Below, piece by piece: positions 7,242-15,338 of a DNA stretch of 64,000 bases. Position 1 is the first letter of the stretch; every line of letters starts with the position of its first letter. The DNA comes from Flavobacteriales bacterium UBA4110. Its GTDB lineage: Bacteria; Bacteroidota; Bacteroidia; Flavobacteriales; Weeksellaceae. The stretch lies in the NCBI GenBank assembly GCA_002383165.1, contig DFXK01000011.1, positions 243,251-307,250 on the forward strand. Direction: 5' to 3'. A program made the position numbers and the translations under genes. The notes under the pieces are model-generated. The model was not told the DNA's origin, searched no databases, and saw only the letters and a list, made by a program, of their open reading frames with translations.

Positions 7242-9563
7242 ATGAAAAAAAGCATTTTATTTTTCTTCATCCTTATCTCAACTGCATTTTTCGCTCAGCA
7301 AAATCTTAAGATTAATGGAAAAATCATTAATTCTGATAAAGAAAAAAATGCTTTTCCTATTGTAATTTATCTTTTGGATAATGATAATCAATTACTTAAA
7401 ACTACAATTGCTCAAGATTCGAAGTTTGAATTTGACCAATTGAAGTCTGGAAGTTATCATCTTCAATTGTCATCAGATGAAACCATTCAGAATGAAAAAC
7501 CATTTTATCTTGAAAAAAATCTGGAACTTTCCATTGCTTTTGAACCGAAAAGTCAAAAGATTGATGAGGTGACAATTACGGCGAAGAAAAATAATTTCAA
7601 GGTAGAAAATGGAAATATTACGCTGGATGTTGCCAATTCAGCACTTAATAAATTGCCAACATCTTCAGAATTATTATTAAAATTACCTTTTGTGATGATG
7701 GATGCGAATGGGGAAGGACTTTCATTTGTCGGAAAAGGAACGCCTTTGCTTTATGTAGACAATCAAAGAGTGGATTTTGCGACGTTATCTGCAATTTCGG
7801 TGGATGATATCAAGTCCGTGGAAGTTATCAGAAATCCTTCTGTTAAATATGAATCGGAGGGAAAAGCAGTCATCAAAGTCAATCTTAAAAAGAGTAGAAA
7901 AGATGGTGCGCAATTGAGTGTTTCGGAAACAGCGACTTTTCAGAAACGCTTTAGTAATTATCTGTCAGCAAATTTCCAACAAAAGAAAAATAAAACCGAA
8001 TGGAAGCTGAACGCTTCATACAATCAAATCAATCATTGGGAAAGCAACGGATTTGATTATTCGGTTCCGACTAAAAATATTTTTTCAGATTACGTCATCA
8101 AATCTATCACAAAACGTCCGCAAACTATTTTTGGAGCGAGTTTGTATCAGGAACTGAATGACGACGGCGATTATGTTACATTGTCTGTAAATAGCAACTT
8201 TAGACCAGACAAAGGCGACAACAATACCAATACTCTTTATTCCGAAAATGGAAATTCTACTCTTGTTAAAACCCTGAATCAGCAGGACAGAAACCGAACG
8301 ACAATCAATTCTATCTTTAATTATAAAAAGAAAATAACAGATTGGGATACTGAGATTTTGACCGGATTTCAGTTCAAAAGGGAGAGCGATAATGTGGATT
8401 ATAGTTTTTTCAATGACACCAATAATTCTGGGTATGAGTTCAATCAATTTCGTCATCAGTTATATTCTGGAAATGTTTATTCAGGAAGAGTTGATATTGA
8501 GAAAAAGCTGAGTGACAATTACAGTTTAGAATTAGGCGGAAGCTATACAAAAGCAGAAACCAACACGAATAATAAAACGACTTTTCAGAATAATCAAACC
8601 CCTGAATATTATCAATATAAATTCAAAGAAGATAATCTTGCAGGTTATACAAATCTCGCGATTAATGCTGACAAATGGAATATAAATGCAGGTTTGAGAG
8701 CTGAAACAACTAATGCAGAAGGTTTTGATGTGATTGAGAATGCAACAAAAATCAAAAGAGATTATCTCGATTGGTTCCCCAATGCAGAAATCAGTTTTAA
8801 GCAAAATGACAATTACGATTATACTTTGAATTTCAGAAAAAGTATTTCCCGTCCAAGTTATGGAAATCTGGCTTCAGGCGGTTTATACGGAAGTCCGTAT
8901 GTTGAATATCAAGGGAATCCGGACTTAGTTCCTACTTATACCAACACGATTACTTTTACCACAAATCTGAAAAAAATATCTTTGAACGCCTCTGTTTACA
9001 ACAGCAAAAATCCTTTGGGTTACACGTTGGTTTATGATGAGGAAAGAAATATTTCTAAATTTCAACCTGTTAATTTTGATAAAGAAATGGGTGTTTCTTT
9101 AGGCATTGATTCTCTTTTTCAGGGAAAAAAATGGACATCTCAGAACAGTCTTTCCGTCAATTATGATAAAGTCGAAGATTCTTTAGCCGTTCTCAAAAAT
9201 TCAACGCCTTATGTTTATTTTTCCACAAACAATACAGTGAATGTTTGGAAGTATTTGTCAATCCTCTTGGATGGTTCTTATATCACAAAACGTGTGGAAG
9301 GTTGGTACGAAAATAATGCAATGTGCCTGGTTAATCTTGGGATGACATCTTCTATTTCTGATTTTGATTTTACTGTTCGCTACAATGATGTTTTCAATCA
9401 AATGAATTATATCCAGAAAATGACTTATAACAGAATGAATTCAACTGGCACTTTTTTTGGAAATACGCCAACGATATCTTTTGCAGCAAAATATAACTTT
9501 GGAAAATTGAAAAAATCCAATTACAAAGAAAATGCTGTTAACGAAACTTCGAACAGGTTATAA
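7242..9563 (+). CDS. Outer-membrane beta-barrel receptor (TonB-dependent-like, OMP_b-brl_3 type)
   Basis: The 773-residue outer-membrane protein starts with a signal peptide (MKKSILFFFILISTAFFAQQ). Next comes a carboxypeptidase-regulatory-like beta-sandwich (about residues 22-105), then a plug domain (about 115-215, with KLPTSSELLLKLPFVMM and SVDDIKSVEVIRNPSVKYE), then a long barrel with alternating strands. The layout matches the Bacteroidota outer-membrane beta-barrel family related to TonB receptors. The end of the barrel (FAAKYNFGKLKK) is followed by a short charged tail instead of a terminal phenylalanine. The ligand cannot be read from the sequence. The DUF2007 gene begins 10 bases after the stop and is probably co-transcribed. 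Confidence 0.88.
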   Translation: MKKSILFFFILISTAFFAQQNLKINGKIINSDKEKNAFPIVIYLLDNDNQLLKTTIAQDSKFEFDQLKSGSYHLQLSSDETIQNEKPFYLEKNLELSIAFEPKSQKIDEVTITAKKNNFKVENGNITLDVANSALNKLPTSSELLLKLPFVMMDANGEGLSFVGKGTPLLYVDNQRVDFATLSAISVDDIKSVEVIRNPSVKYESEGKAVIKVNLKKSRKDGAQLSVSETATFQKRFSNYLSANFQQKKNKTEWKLNASYNQINHWESNGFDYSVPTKNIFSDYVIKSITKRPQTIFGASLYQELNDDGDYVTLSVNSNFRPDKGDNNTNTLYSENGNSTLVKTLNQQDRNRTTINSIFNYKKKITDWDTEILTGFQFKRESDNVDYSFFNDTNNSGYEFNQFRHQLYSGNVYSGRVDIEKKLSDNYSLELGGSYTKAETNTNNKTTFQNNQTPEYYQYKFKEDNLAGYTNLAINADKWNINAGLRAETTNAEGFDVIENATKIKRDYLDWFPNAEISFKQNDNYDYTLNFRKSISRPSYGNLASGGLYGSPYVEYQGNPDLVPTYTNTITFTTNLKKISLNASVYNSKNPLGYTLVYDEERNISKFQPVNFDKEMGVSLGIDSLFQGKKWTSQNSLSVNYDKVEDSLAVLKNSTPYVYFSTNNTVNVWKYLSILLDGSYITKRVEGWYENNAMCLVNLGMTSSISDFDFTVRYNDVFNQMNYIQKMTYNRMNSTGTFFGNTPTISFAAKYNFGKLKKSNYKENAVNETSNRL

Positions 9564-9573
9564 TCAATCAATT

Positions 9574-9801
9574 ATGGAATTAATTACACTCAAGATTTTC
9601 AATACAGAAATAGAAGCAGAAATGCTCAAAATTTTCTTGGAAACCAACGATATTGAAACTTATGTTTTCGGAAATATTCTAGCGAATACATATAATTTGT
9701 TCAACAATACAAGTGGTGGCGTTCAGCTAAAAGTCTCAGAAAATGACTTCGAAAAAGCTAATGAATTGATGACCGAATTTTATAATAAAGACAATCAATA
9801 A
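9574..9801 (+). CDS. DUF2007 family small protein
   Basis: A 75-residue cytosolic protein from ATG 9574 (MELITLKIFNTEIEAEMLKIFLETNDIETYVFG). An earlier in-frame start would add 14 residues overlapping the upstream receptor gene, so the internal ATG is preferred. The pattern of a short strand, a helix that begins TEIEAEMLKIFLE, and then GGVQLKVSENDFEKANELM is that of DUF2007, a small ferredoxin-like fold annotated as a putative signal-transducing protein. It has no known substrate or partner. It follows the receptor gene by 10 bases and is closed by a strong terminator. Confidence 0.82.
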   Translation: MELITLKIFNTEIEAEMLKIFLETNDIETYVFGNILANTYNLFNNTSGGVQLKVSENDFEKANELMTEFYNKDNQ

Positions 9802-9805
9802 TAGC

Positions 9806-9835
9806 AAAAACCTCATCAATTGATGAGGTTTTTTT
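9806..9835. terminator. Bidirectional terminator
   Basis: AACCTCATCA/TGATGAGGTT (9809-9818 with 9821-9830) is a near-perfect palindrome with A and T runs on both sides. It ends the DUF2007 transcript on the plus strand and the HMA-TonB receptor transcript on the minus strand. Confidence 0.85.
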
Positions 9836-9852
9836 ATAAATGTTTTAAATCT

Positions 9853-12198
9853 TTAAAACTTAAAATCCACACCAACATAGAAATTCTGTTTCATAATCGG
9901 TGCGTAAACCATTCCTCCATCAAAATAATTTCCGAACGGATTAGCTGAGTCAAGAATCGCAACTTTTTGCTGATAACCAGTCAAATTCTCTCCACCCAAA
10001 TAAACTCTGATTTTCTCAGAAAAATTTCTTGAAATCTGAGCATTCAAAGTCGCATAACTTGGTGAATAATCGGCTAACTGAAATTCTGACGGATTCGATT
10101 TTGTGTTTGGAAGTCTTTGTTTTCCAACTAAATTTAATGTTGTGTCAAAGCTCCAAAATCTGCCTTTCTCAGTTTTATTGGTTGAATAAGCTAGGTTTGC
10201 GAATCCACGATGTTTCGCCATAAAAGGTACTTTTTTCAGTCCGCTCAAATAATCCAAAGCCACATCATAATATTTGTAAGCTACTCGGAATTCCAGATTT
10301 TTCACAGGCTGAAAATCCCATTGCGTTTGGAAACTATTCGCAAACGATTTTCCTTCAAGATTATAAAACAAAATTTTCTGTGCAGATTCATCCAAATCTG
10401 TCACAACTTGATTTTGGAAATCTGTTCTGAAAAAATCAGCTAAAATGGTTGATTTTCTTCCAAACAATTTGAATTCCTGCTGAAGACTTGCACCATAATT
10501 CCAAGCAATTTCTGGTTTCAAACCATAGATTTCTCCACCATTATTGATGATTTGGATTTGACGATTCGAAGCAAAATAAGACTGGCTTTCCGCAAAGATA
10601 TTAGCAGTTCTGAAACCTCTTCCAGCCGAAATCCTGAAAATCGTTTTCGGAGTCAGGTCATATTTGAAATTCATTCTCGGCGTAAACTGGGTTCCTGCAA
10701 GATTGTGAAAATCAACACGAGCGCCTGTTACCAAAGTGAATTTTTCGCCTGTCAAAGTATATTCTGCAAACAATCCTGGAACAGTTTCGGTTCTTTTGTA
10801 ATTGTCCAAAAGATAATCTTCATCGTACTTGTCGTAAAGAAAACTTGCACCTACTTTATATTTGTTGTTCGTATTTCCGATGATACTTTCGAAAATCAAA
10901 TTGGAATAATAAGAGGTTTCTTTCCCAAAATAATTCCTCAACCCAAAAAAGCTATCTTGTTGATGATAAGTCAATTGATTCATCCAGCCTAAACTTTGAT
11001 AAGGTTTGCCTTTGAAAACATAACCTGTTTTATTCCATAACTGAAATCTAGAAATATCAATTCCAACACCATAAAGCGATTGGTCTTTCTGCGGAATTCT
11101 TTTGTTAAATCCAATTTGTCCTGCTGTCCTTTCGTCTTTCAGATAATTAATCCCGAAATGCGAAGCAAAACCAGAGTTTTCCAAATCATTGTAATTCAAT
11201 AGATAAGCAACGTTTAACTGACTTCCTTTTGGTCTGTCAAGAAAACCGTCATCGTTCATATCTGTATCGCCAAAAGTTCCGTTTCCGTGGAGCAAAACAC
11301 TTTGAGTCCACTTGTCAGAAATTGGAGAAGTGTGAGTTACATTCGCTTCAACACGTCCGTTGTTATCAGAAAACAAATTGATTTCCGTTTCAGCTTTTTT
11401 AGCATCATCTTTCGTTTTCAAAAGTTCCGTATTGATTTGTCCTGTGATACTTTCGTAACCATTTACAACGGTACTTCCGCCTTTTGTTAACTGGATTCCG
11501 CCAATCCATTTTCCAGGAATAAAATTCAATCCATAAGGTGCAGCCAATCCACGGATTTCTGGCAATTGTTCCTTGGTCAAAAGTGTATATTTTTGGTCTA
11601 ATCCCAGCATTTTCAATTGCTTAGTTCCCGTAACCGCATTACTGAATGAAACATCCACAGTTGCGTTGGTTTCAAAACTTTCGGAAAGATTACAGCAAGC
11701 CGCTTTCAGCAATTCTTTGGAGTTGATATTGAAAATCAATCCTGCTTCTTTTTTGCTGATAGCAGTCGCTTCTTTCTCTCTCGTCAGTTTTACACCTTCG
11801 ATTTGATTGGTTTTTTTATCAGAATTTGAGTGATGTTCGAGTGTGTCATTCGGTTTTTCAAAATCAGAACCTCTTGTGTATAAACAACACGCAGGCAGAT
11901 TTTTGTATGCATCTTCAGGTGCTTTGAATTTCTCGTTATCGTGACCAACTTCAGCAATTTGTTTCAGAATATCGTCACATTTCACTTTCGATTCGTCAAG
12001 CGTCATCGTCAAAGTCTGATTTTCTGCGGTCCAGTTGGCTGTTTGTGCTCCAGCTTTCAAGGCTGCTTTTTCTATTCTTGCTTTACATTGTCCACAATTT
12101 CCTTTTACCAAAAACTGTTCTGTAACGGTTTGCGCGAATGAAAATATCGAACAAACGAGCAGCACAGAAAACATAAGTTTTCTACTTAAATAATTCAT
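9853..12198 (-). CDS. TonB-dependent receptor with N-terminal heavy-metal-associated (HMA) domain
   Basis: Outer-membrane receptor of 781 residues from ATG 12198 (a TTG two codons upstream is less likely). After a signal peptide (residues 1-22) there is an HMA metal-binding domain with GNCGQCK (Cys35, Cys38), then VGHDNEKF and PACCLYTR near residue 105, a His-containing linker (LEHHSNSDKK), a short beta segment ending KAACCNLSESF, the plug (LPEIRGLAAPYGLNF, GYESITGQINTEL) and a barrel ending FYVGVDFKF. In most Bacteroidota receptors the N-terminal module is a carboxypeptidase-like sandwich; here an HMA domain occupies the extreme N-terminus. The upstream minus-strand genes encode a second HMA protein and a Cys-rich protein, so import or sensing of copper or another soft metal is the best inference. 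The metal itself cannot be read from the sequence. Confidence 0.88.
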   Translation of the reverse strand: MNYLSRKLMFSVLLVCSIFSFAQTVTEQFLVKGNCGQCKARIEKAALKAGAQTANWTAENQTLTMTLDESKVKCDDILKQIAEVGHDNEKFKAPEDAYKNLPACCLYTRGSDFEKPNDTLEHHSNSDKKTNQIEGVKLTREKEATAISKKEAGLIFNINSKELLKAACCNLSESFETNATVDVSFSNAVTGTKQLKMLGLDQKYTLLTKEQLPEIRGLAAPYGLNFIPGKWIGGIQLTKGGSTVVNGYESITGQINTELLKTKDDAKKAETEINLFSDNNGRVEANVTHTSPISDKWTQSVLLHGNGTFGDTDMNDDGFLDRPKGSQLNVAYLLNYNDLENSGFASHFGINYLKDERTAGQIGFNKRIPQKDQSLYGVGIDISRFQLWNKTGYVFKGKPYQSLGWMNQLTYHQQDSFFGLRNYFGKETSYYSNLIFESIIGNTNNKYKVGASFLYDKYDEDYLLDNYKRTETVPGLFAEYTLTGEKFTLVTGARVDFHNLAGTQFTPRMNFKYDLTPKTIFRISAGRGFRTANIFAESQSYFASNRQIQIINNGGEIYGLKPEIAWNYGASLQQEFKLFGRKSTILADFFRTDFQNQVVTDLDESAQKILFYNLEGKSFANSFQTQWDFQPVKNLEFRVAYKYYDVALDYLSGLKKVPFMAKHRGFANLAYSTNKTEKGRFWSFDTTLNLVGKQRLPNTKSNPSEFQLADYSPSYATLNAQISRNFSEKIRVYLGGENLTGYQQKVAILDSANPFGNYFDGGMVYAPIMKQNFYVGVDFKF

Positions 12199-12217
12199 CG
12201 TCAAAATTTTTAATTAA

Positions 12218-12610
12218 TTACTTAAGCTCGCAGACTTGTTTTGTATCAGCGTTTTTCGCCAACTTTTTGCTGTTGTCAGGACGGTCGTACTGGCAGCAAG
12301 CGTCTAAATCATCGTAAGCTTTGTCAGAAGCACGGAACATTTCGTTGTCGTGACCAACTTCTGCAACACCTTTCAGGATTGCTTTTTTGTCCGTTTTAGA
12401 AGCGTCATAACTCACGGTCAAGACTTTTTTGCTCATACTCCAGTCGGCTGATTTTACGTTTTTATCAGCTTTAACAGCTGTTTCGATGCGTTCTTTGCAC
12501 ATTCCGCAATTGCCTTCTACTTTGGCTTTGAAAGATTTGGTTTGAGCAGAAAAATTTGAAAATAGAAATATGGAAAGGAATAAAATTCCTGATTTTATGA
12601 TTGTATTCAT
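12218..12610 (-). CDS. Exported HMA-domain metal-binding protein
   Basis: A 130-residue protein from ATG 12610, chosen because it gives a clean signal peptide (MNTIIKSGILFLSIFLFSNF, cut near SAQ); a frame-open extension upstream lacks one. The mature part is one HMA fold with GNCGMCKERIETA (Cys35, Cys38), followed by VGHDNEMF and DACCQYDR. These cysteine positions equal those in the N-terminus of the downstream receptor, and the whole HMA plus ACC tail is shared, so the two are paralogous. It probably acts as a periplasmic or surface metal chaperone for the receptor encoded 19 bases downstream. Standalone HMA proteins can also serve mercury or zinc, so metal specificity is open. Confidence 0.86.
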   Translation of the reverse strand: MNTIIKSGILFLSIFLFSNFSAQTKSFKAKVEGNCGMCKERIETAVKADKNVKSADWSMSKKVLTVSYDASKTDKKAILKGVAEVGHDNEMFRASDKAYDDLDACCQYDRPDNSKKLAKNADTKQVCELK

Positions 12611-12664
12611 TTTGGTTAATTTTAATTGTTGATTCAAGATTTTAAGCAAATCTTGAATTTGAAT

Positions 12665-12734
12665 TCTCGCAGATTTCACGGATTTAGCAAATTAATTTGC
12701 AGAAAAATTCGCAATATTTGCTTAATCAGCGAGA
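12665..12734. repeat. Intergenic inverted repeat in the metal operon
   Basis: Outer arms TCTCGCAGATT (12665-12675) and AATCAGCGAGA (12724-12734) pair with one mismatch. A perfect 14-bp palindrome GCAAATTAATTTGC lies inside (12687-12700). The unit sits between the Cys-rich gene and the HMA gene, and resembles the CGCAGATT-type inverted repeats common in Bacteroidota intergenic DNA. Confidence 0.6.
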
Positions 12735-12750
12735 CAAACCTAATTTAAAA

Positions 12751-13122
12751 TTAACCCAATTTAGGCGGTTGCCAGATATTGAAAGACCTTGCTAAAGGTG
12801 ATTGTGAATAGTAAGAAAAAGGATTGTTGATGTCGAAAACCAATGTTTTCAGTTTGTTGTAAAAGTTATTCAAGACAACCGAAAAAACGAATCCAGAACT
12901 GCAGGTTTTGCAAGTCGTGCAATTGTCTTTGCAGTCTTTTTCTTTTTTGGAATCGTGATGACAAGAATCTGATTTTTTCTCGCCTTTTTCGCAACAGTCA
13001 GAATTTGATTTCTGAGCTTCACAACAAGAGCTCTGAGCCAACTGAACATTAAAATTCTGCTTCGGAAATACAAAAATCCCCAAACAGAAAATCATTAATA
13101 TCAATTGAAACTTTCTCAACAT
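12751..13122 (-). CDS. Cys/His-rich exported small protein, putative metal binder
   Basis: A 123-residue protein not assigned to a named family. A hydrophobic N-terminus (LILMIFCLGIFVF) suggests export or membrane anchoring. Residues about 32-77 are packed with nine cysteines and a His pair within a Lys/Asp-rich stretch: SSCCEAQ, DCCEKGEKK, DSCHHDSKK, DCKDNCTTCKTC. The C-terminus (FSYYSQSPLARSFNIWQPP) is aromatic and of unknown role. The composition suggests soft-metal binding. It is the first gene of the minus-strand set with the HMA protein and the HMA-TonB receptor, separated from the HMA gene by about 140 bases that hold an inverted repeat, so it may have a partly separate transcript. Function is inferred from composition and neighbours only. 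Confidence 0.72.
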   Translation of the reverse strand: MLRKFQLILMIFCLGIFVFPKQNFNVQLAQSSCCEAQKSNSDCCEKGEKKSDSCHHDSKKEKDCKDNCTTCKTCSSGFVFSVVLNNFYNKLKTLVFDINNPFSYYSQSPLARSFNIWQPPKLG

Positions 13123-13158
13123 CGTTTTGCAAAATTATGAAATGTAAAATAAACGAAG

Positions 13159-13222
13159 CACAAAAGACACAAAGATTTTTGTCTTTATATTGAAAAACCG
13201 ATAAACTTTTGTGCCTTTTGTG
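13159..13222. repeat. Inverted repeat of short CACAAAAG-like units
   Basis: Arms of about 20 bp (13159-13178 and 13203-13222) are complementary with a few mismatches. Each is built of near-tandem CACAAAAG/GCACAAAAG units. It lies in the divergent intergenic region between the Cys-rich gene and the acyl-CoA dehydrogenase, where no other gene is visible. Confidence 0.5.
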
Positions 13223-13275
13223 GTTCCACATTTTAGGAATATTAATTGTATTCTACAAGAAAACAGAATTAATCA

Positions 13276-14634
13276 ATGAACAGCACTATTTCCAAGATCA
13301 AAGGGATTTTTAACCTCCTGAAACATATCGATATAGACCAAATCTCCAAAATTTCTGAGAAAGTTGACCTTCCAAAACTGATGAATCAGTTCTCAAAATT
13401 GGACGAAAATCAGATCAAAGATTTGACGAAAATGCTCGATTCTTCCGGGAAGAAAAGAGAATTACCGCCTATCAACGGCGATTTTTATGAACTGCATATG
13501 AAACTGACGGATGAGCAAAGAGCAATTCAGTTAAAAGTTCGCGAGTTTATGGAAAAAGAAGCAAAACCTTTGGTCAACGATTATTGGCTGCACGACGATT
13601 TCCCGCACGAACTCATCCCAAAATTCAAAAAGCTGAATCTCTGTGGTGTCACATACGAAGGTTATGGCTGCCCGAATTTACCTTTTCTGATGGAAGGTGT
13701 TATTGCAATGGAAATCGCCAGAGTTGATGCATCGTTGGCGACATTTTTTGGTGTTCAGTCAGGATTGTCAATGGGTTCAATTTATATGTGCGGTTCCGAA
13801 GAACAGAAGCAAAAATACCTTCCAGGAATGCAACAATTTGATTTGATTGGCGCATTTGGATTAACCGAGCCAGAAGTTGGTTCAGGCGCAGCAGGCGGAT
13901 TGACAACAACTTGCAAAAAAGTAGAAGGCGGCTGGATCCTGAACGGACAGAAAAAATGGATTGGAAATGCGACGTTTGCCGATGTGATTATCATTTGGGC
14001 AAGAGATTTAGATGATAATCAAGTCAAAGGTTTCATTGTCGAAAAAAGAACGGAAGGTTTTTCGGTTGAAAAAATCAAAGGAAAAATGGCACTCCGAATT
14101 GTTCAAAACGGATTGATTATTATGAAAGATTGTTTCGTCGCTGATTCTCAGAAAATGGAACACGCCAATAGTTTCAAAGACACAGCAAAAGTACTTCAAA
14201 TGACAAGAGCCGGCGTTGCTTGGATGGCGACTGGTTGTGCAAGAGGTGCTTACGAAAGTGCTTTGGATTATACCAGAAAACGTAAGCAATTTGGAAAACC
14301 GATTGCTTCCTTTCAATTGATTCAGGGACATTTGGTGGAAATGTTATCGAATTTGACTGCGATGCAAACCTTAGTTTTCAGATTGTCTGAGATGCAGGAT
14401 GCGGGTATTTTGAAAGACGAACACGCATCCTTGGCTAAAGTATTTTGTAGCCTCAGAACCCGTGATGTCGTGGCCCAGGCTAGAGAAGTAATGGGCGGAA
14501 ACGGGATTCTTTTGGAACACGATGTTGCACGATTTGTCGCCGATGCAGAAGCCATTTATTCTTATGAAGGAACCAAAGAAATCAACTCGTTGATTGTTGG
14601 TCGTTCGATTACAGGAATGAGTGCGTTTGTCTAA
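13276..14634 (+). CDS. Acyl-CoA dehydrogenase family protein, glutaryl-CoA dehydrogenase-like
   Basis: FAD-dependent flavoprotein that oxidises an acyl-CoA thioester. The C-terminal YEGTKEINSLIVGRSITG has the catalytic Glu in the glutaryl-CoA dehydrogenase context (YEGTxxIxxLIxGRxITG), and the centre has FGLTEPEVGSGAAGG and GQKKWIGNATFADV. The closest match by eye is therefore the glutaryl-CoA dehydrogenase branch, active in lysine/tryptophan breakdown, but substrate is not certain. At 452 residues it is longer than the usual 380-395: the first 75 residues are an extra, mostly helical segment (KISEKVDLPKLMNQF, LTKMLDSSGKK) before the acyl-CoA dehydrogenase N-terminal helices. msrB follows after 24 bases and is likely co-transcribed. 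Confidence 0.92.
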   Translation: MNSTISKIKGIFNLLKHIDIDQISKISEKVDLPKLMNQFSKLDENQIKDLTKMLDSSGKKRELPPINGDFYELHMKLTDEQRAIQLKVREFMEKEAKPLVNDYWLHDDFPHELIPKFKKLNLCGVTYEGYGCPNLPFLMEGVIAMEIARVDASLATFFGVQSGLSMGSIYMCGSEEQKQKYLPGMQQFDLIGAFGLTEPEVGSGAAGGLTTTCKKVEGGWILNGQKKWIGNATFADVIIIWARDLDDNQVKGFIVEKRTEGFSVEKIKGKMALRIVQNGLIIMKDCFVADSQKMEHANSFKDTAKVLQMTRAGVAWMATGCARGAYESALDYTRKRKQFGKPIASFQLIQGHLVEMLSNLTAMQTLVFRLSEMQDAGILKDEHASLAKVFCSLRTRDVVAQAREVMGGNGILLEHDVARFVADAEAIYSYEGTKEINSLIVGRSITGMSAFV

Positions 14635-14658
14635 TGAAATTATTAAATTTGCTAAACA

Positions 14659-15198
14659 ATGAAGCTTTATGTTTTTCTAATATTATCTTTTTTTTCGATG
14701 CAAAATTGCGCGCAGAAAAAAGTTGATTTAACCAAACCCCAACAACAAACAACAATGGAAGATAACACACACGCCAACAATCCCTATTATTCAAGAACTG
14801 ACAAAACCAAACTGAATGTTTCCAACGAAGAATGGAAAAAAATCCTTGCTCCTGAAGTTTACGCCATCGCAAGAGAAGCCAATACAGAATATCCTTTCAC
14901 AGGAAAATATAATGATTTCGATGAAGTTGGAGAGTATTATTGTGCCGTTTGCGGTAATCATTTGTTCCGTTCGAGCTCCAAATTTGCGAGCACTTGCGGC
15001 TGGCCAAGTTTCTTCGAAGCTGATAAAGATGGTGTGATTTATAAACGAGATTCTTCTCACGGAATGGAACGTATCGAGGTTCTTTGCAAACGCTGCGATT
15101 CGCATTTGGGACACGTTTTTAATGACGGACCACCACCAACAGGAACTCGATATTGTATGAATTCTGTTAGTTTGGATTTTCAACGCGATAAGAAATAG
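14659..15198 (+). CDS. msrB: Peptide-methionine (R)-S-oxide reductase MsrB, exported
   Basis: Reduces the R-epimer of methionine sulfoxide in oxidised proteins. The C-terminal 135 residues are a complete MsrB domain: zinc-binding pairs YCAVCGN and CKRCDSH, ASTCGWPSF, SHLGHVFNDGPPPTGTRYCMNS with the resolving or catalytic Cys at the end, and SLDF. The N-terminus MKLYVFLILSFFSMQNCAQK is hydrophobic and ends in a Cys that could be lipidated, although SMQNC is not a canonical lipobox. The enzyme therefore probably works outside the cytoplasm, as in many Bacteroidota. It lies 24 bases after the acyl-CoA dehydrogenase gene and is followed by a terminator hairpin. Confidence 0.94.
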   Translation: MKLYVFLILSFFSMQNCAQKKVDLTKPQQQTTMEDNTHANNPYYSRTDKTKLNVSNEEWKKILAPEVYAIAREANTEYPFTGKYNDFDEVGEYYCAVCGNHLFRSSSKFASTCGWPSFFEADKDGVIYKRDSSHGMERIEVLCKRCDSHLGHVFNDGPPPTGTRYCMNSVSLDFQRDKK

Positions 15199-15244
15199 TT
15201 TTCATCGCAAAGGCAGAAAGGACGATTTAAATTATCTTTATATG

Positions 15245-15273
15245 AGTCGCAAATTAAAACTTTGCGACTTTTT
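15245..15273 (+). terminator. Intrinsic terminator of msrB
   Basis: Stem AGTCGCAAA/TTTGCGACT (15245-15253 with 15261-15269) followed by five T. It lies within a wider stretch (15207-15312) of repeated CGCAAAG-like units in both orientations. Confidence 0.7.
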
Positions 15274-15338
15274 CAGTTTTAAATTCTAAAATGCTTGCGA
15301 CTTTGCGTTAATTTTGTATCACTAAATCTAATTTAAAA

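Noticed and set aside
12611..12679. N-terminal extension of the HMA protein
   Set aside because: The internal ATG at 12610 gives a clean signal peptide, while the extension overlaps an inverted repeat and is not signal-like.
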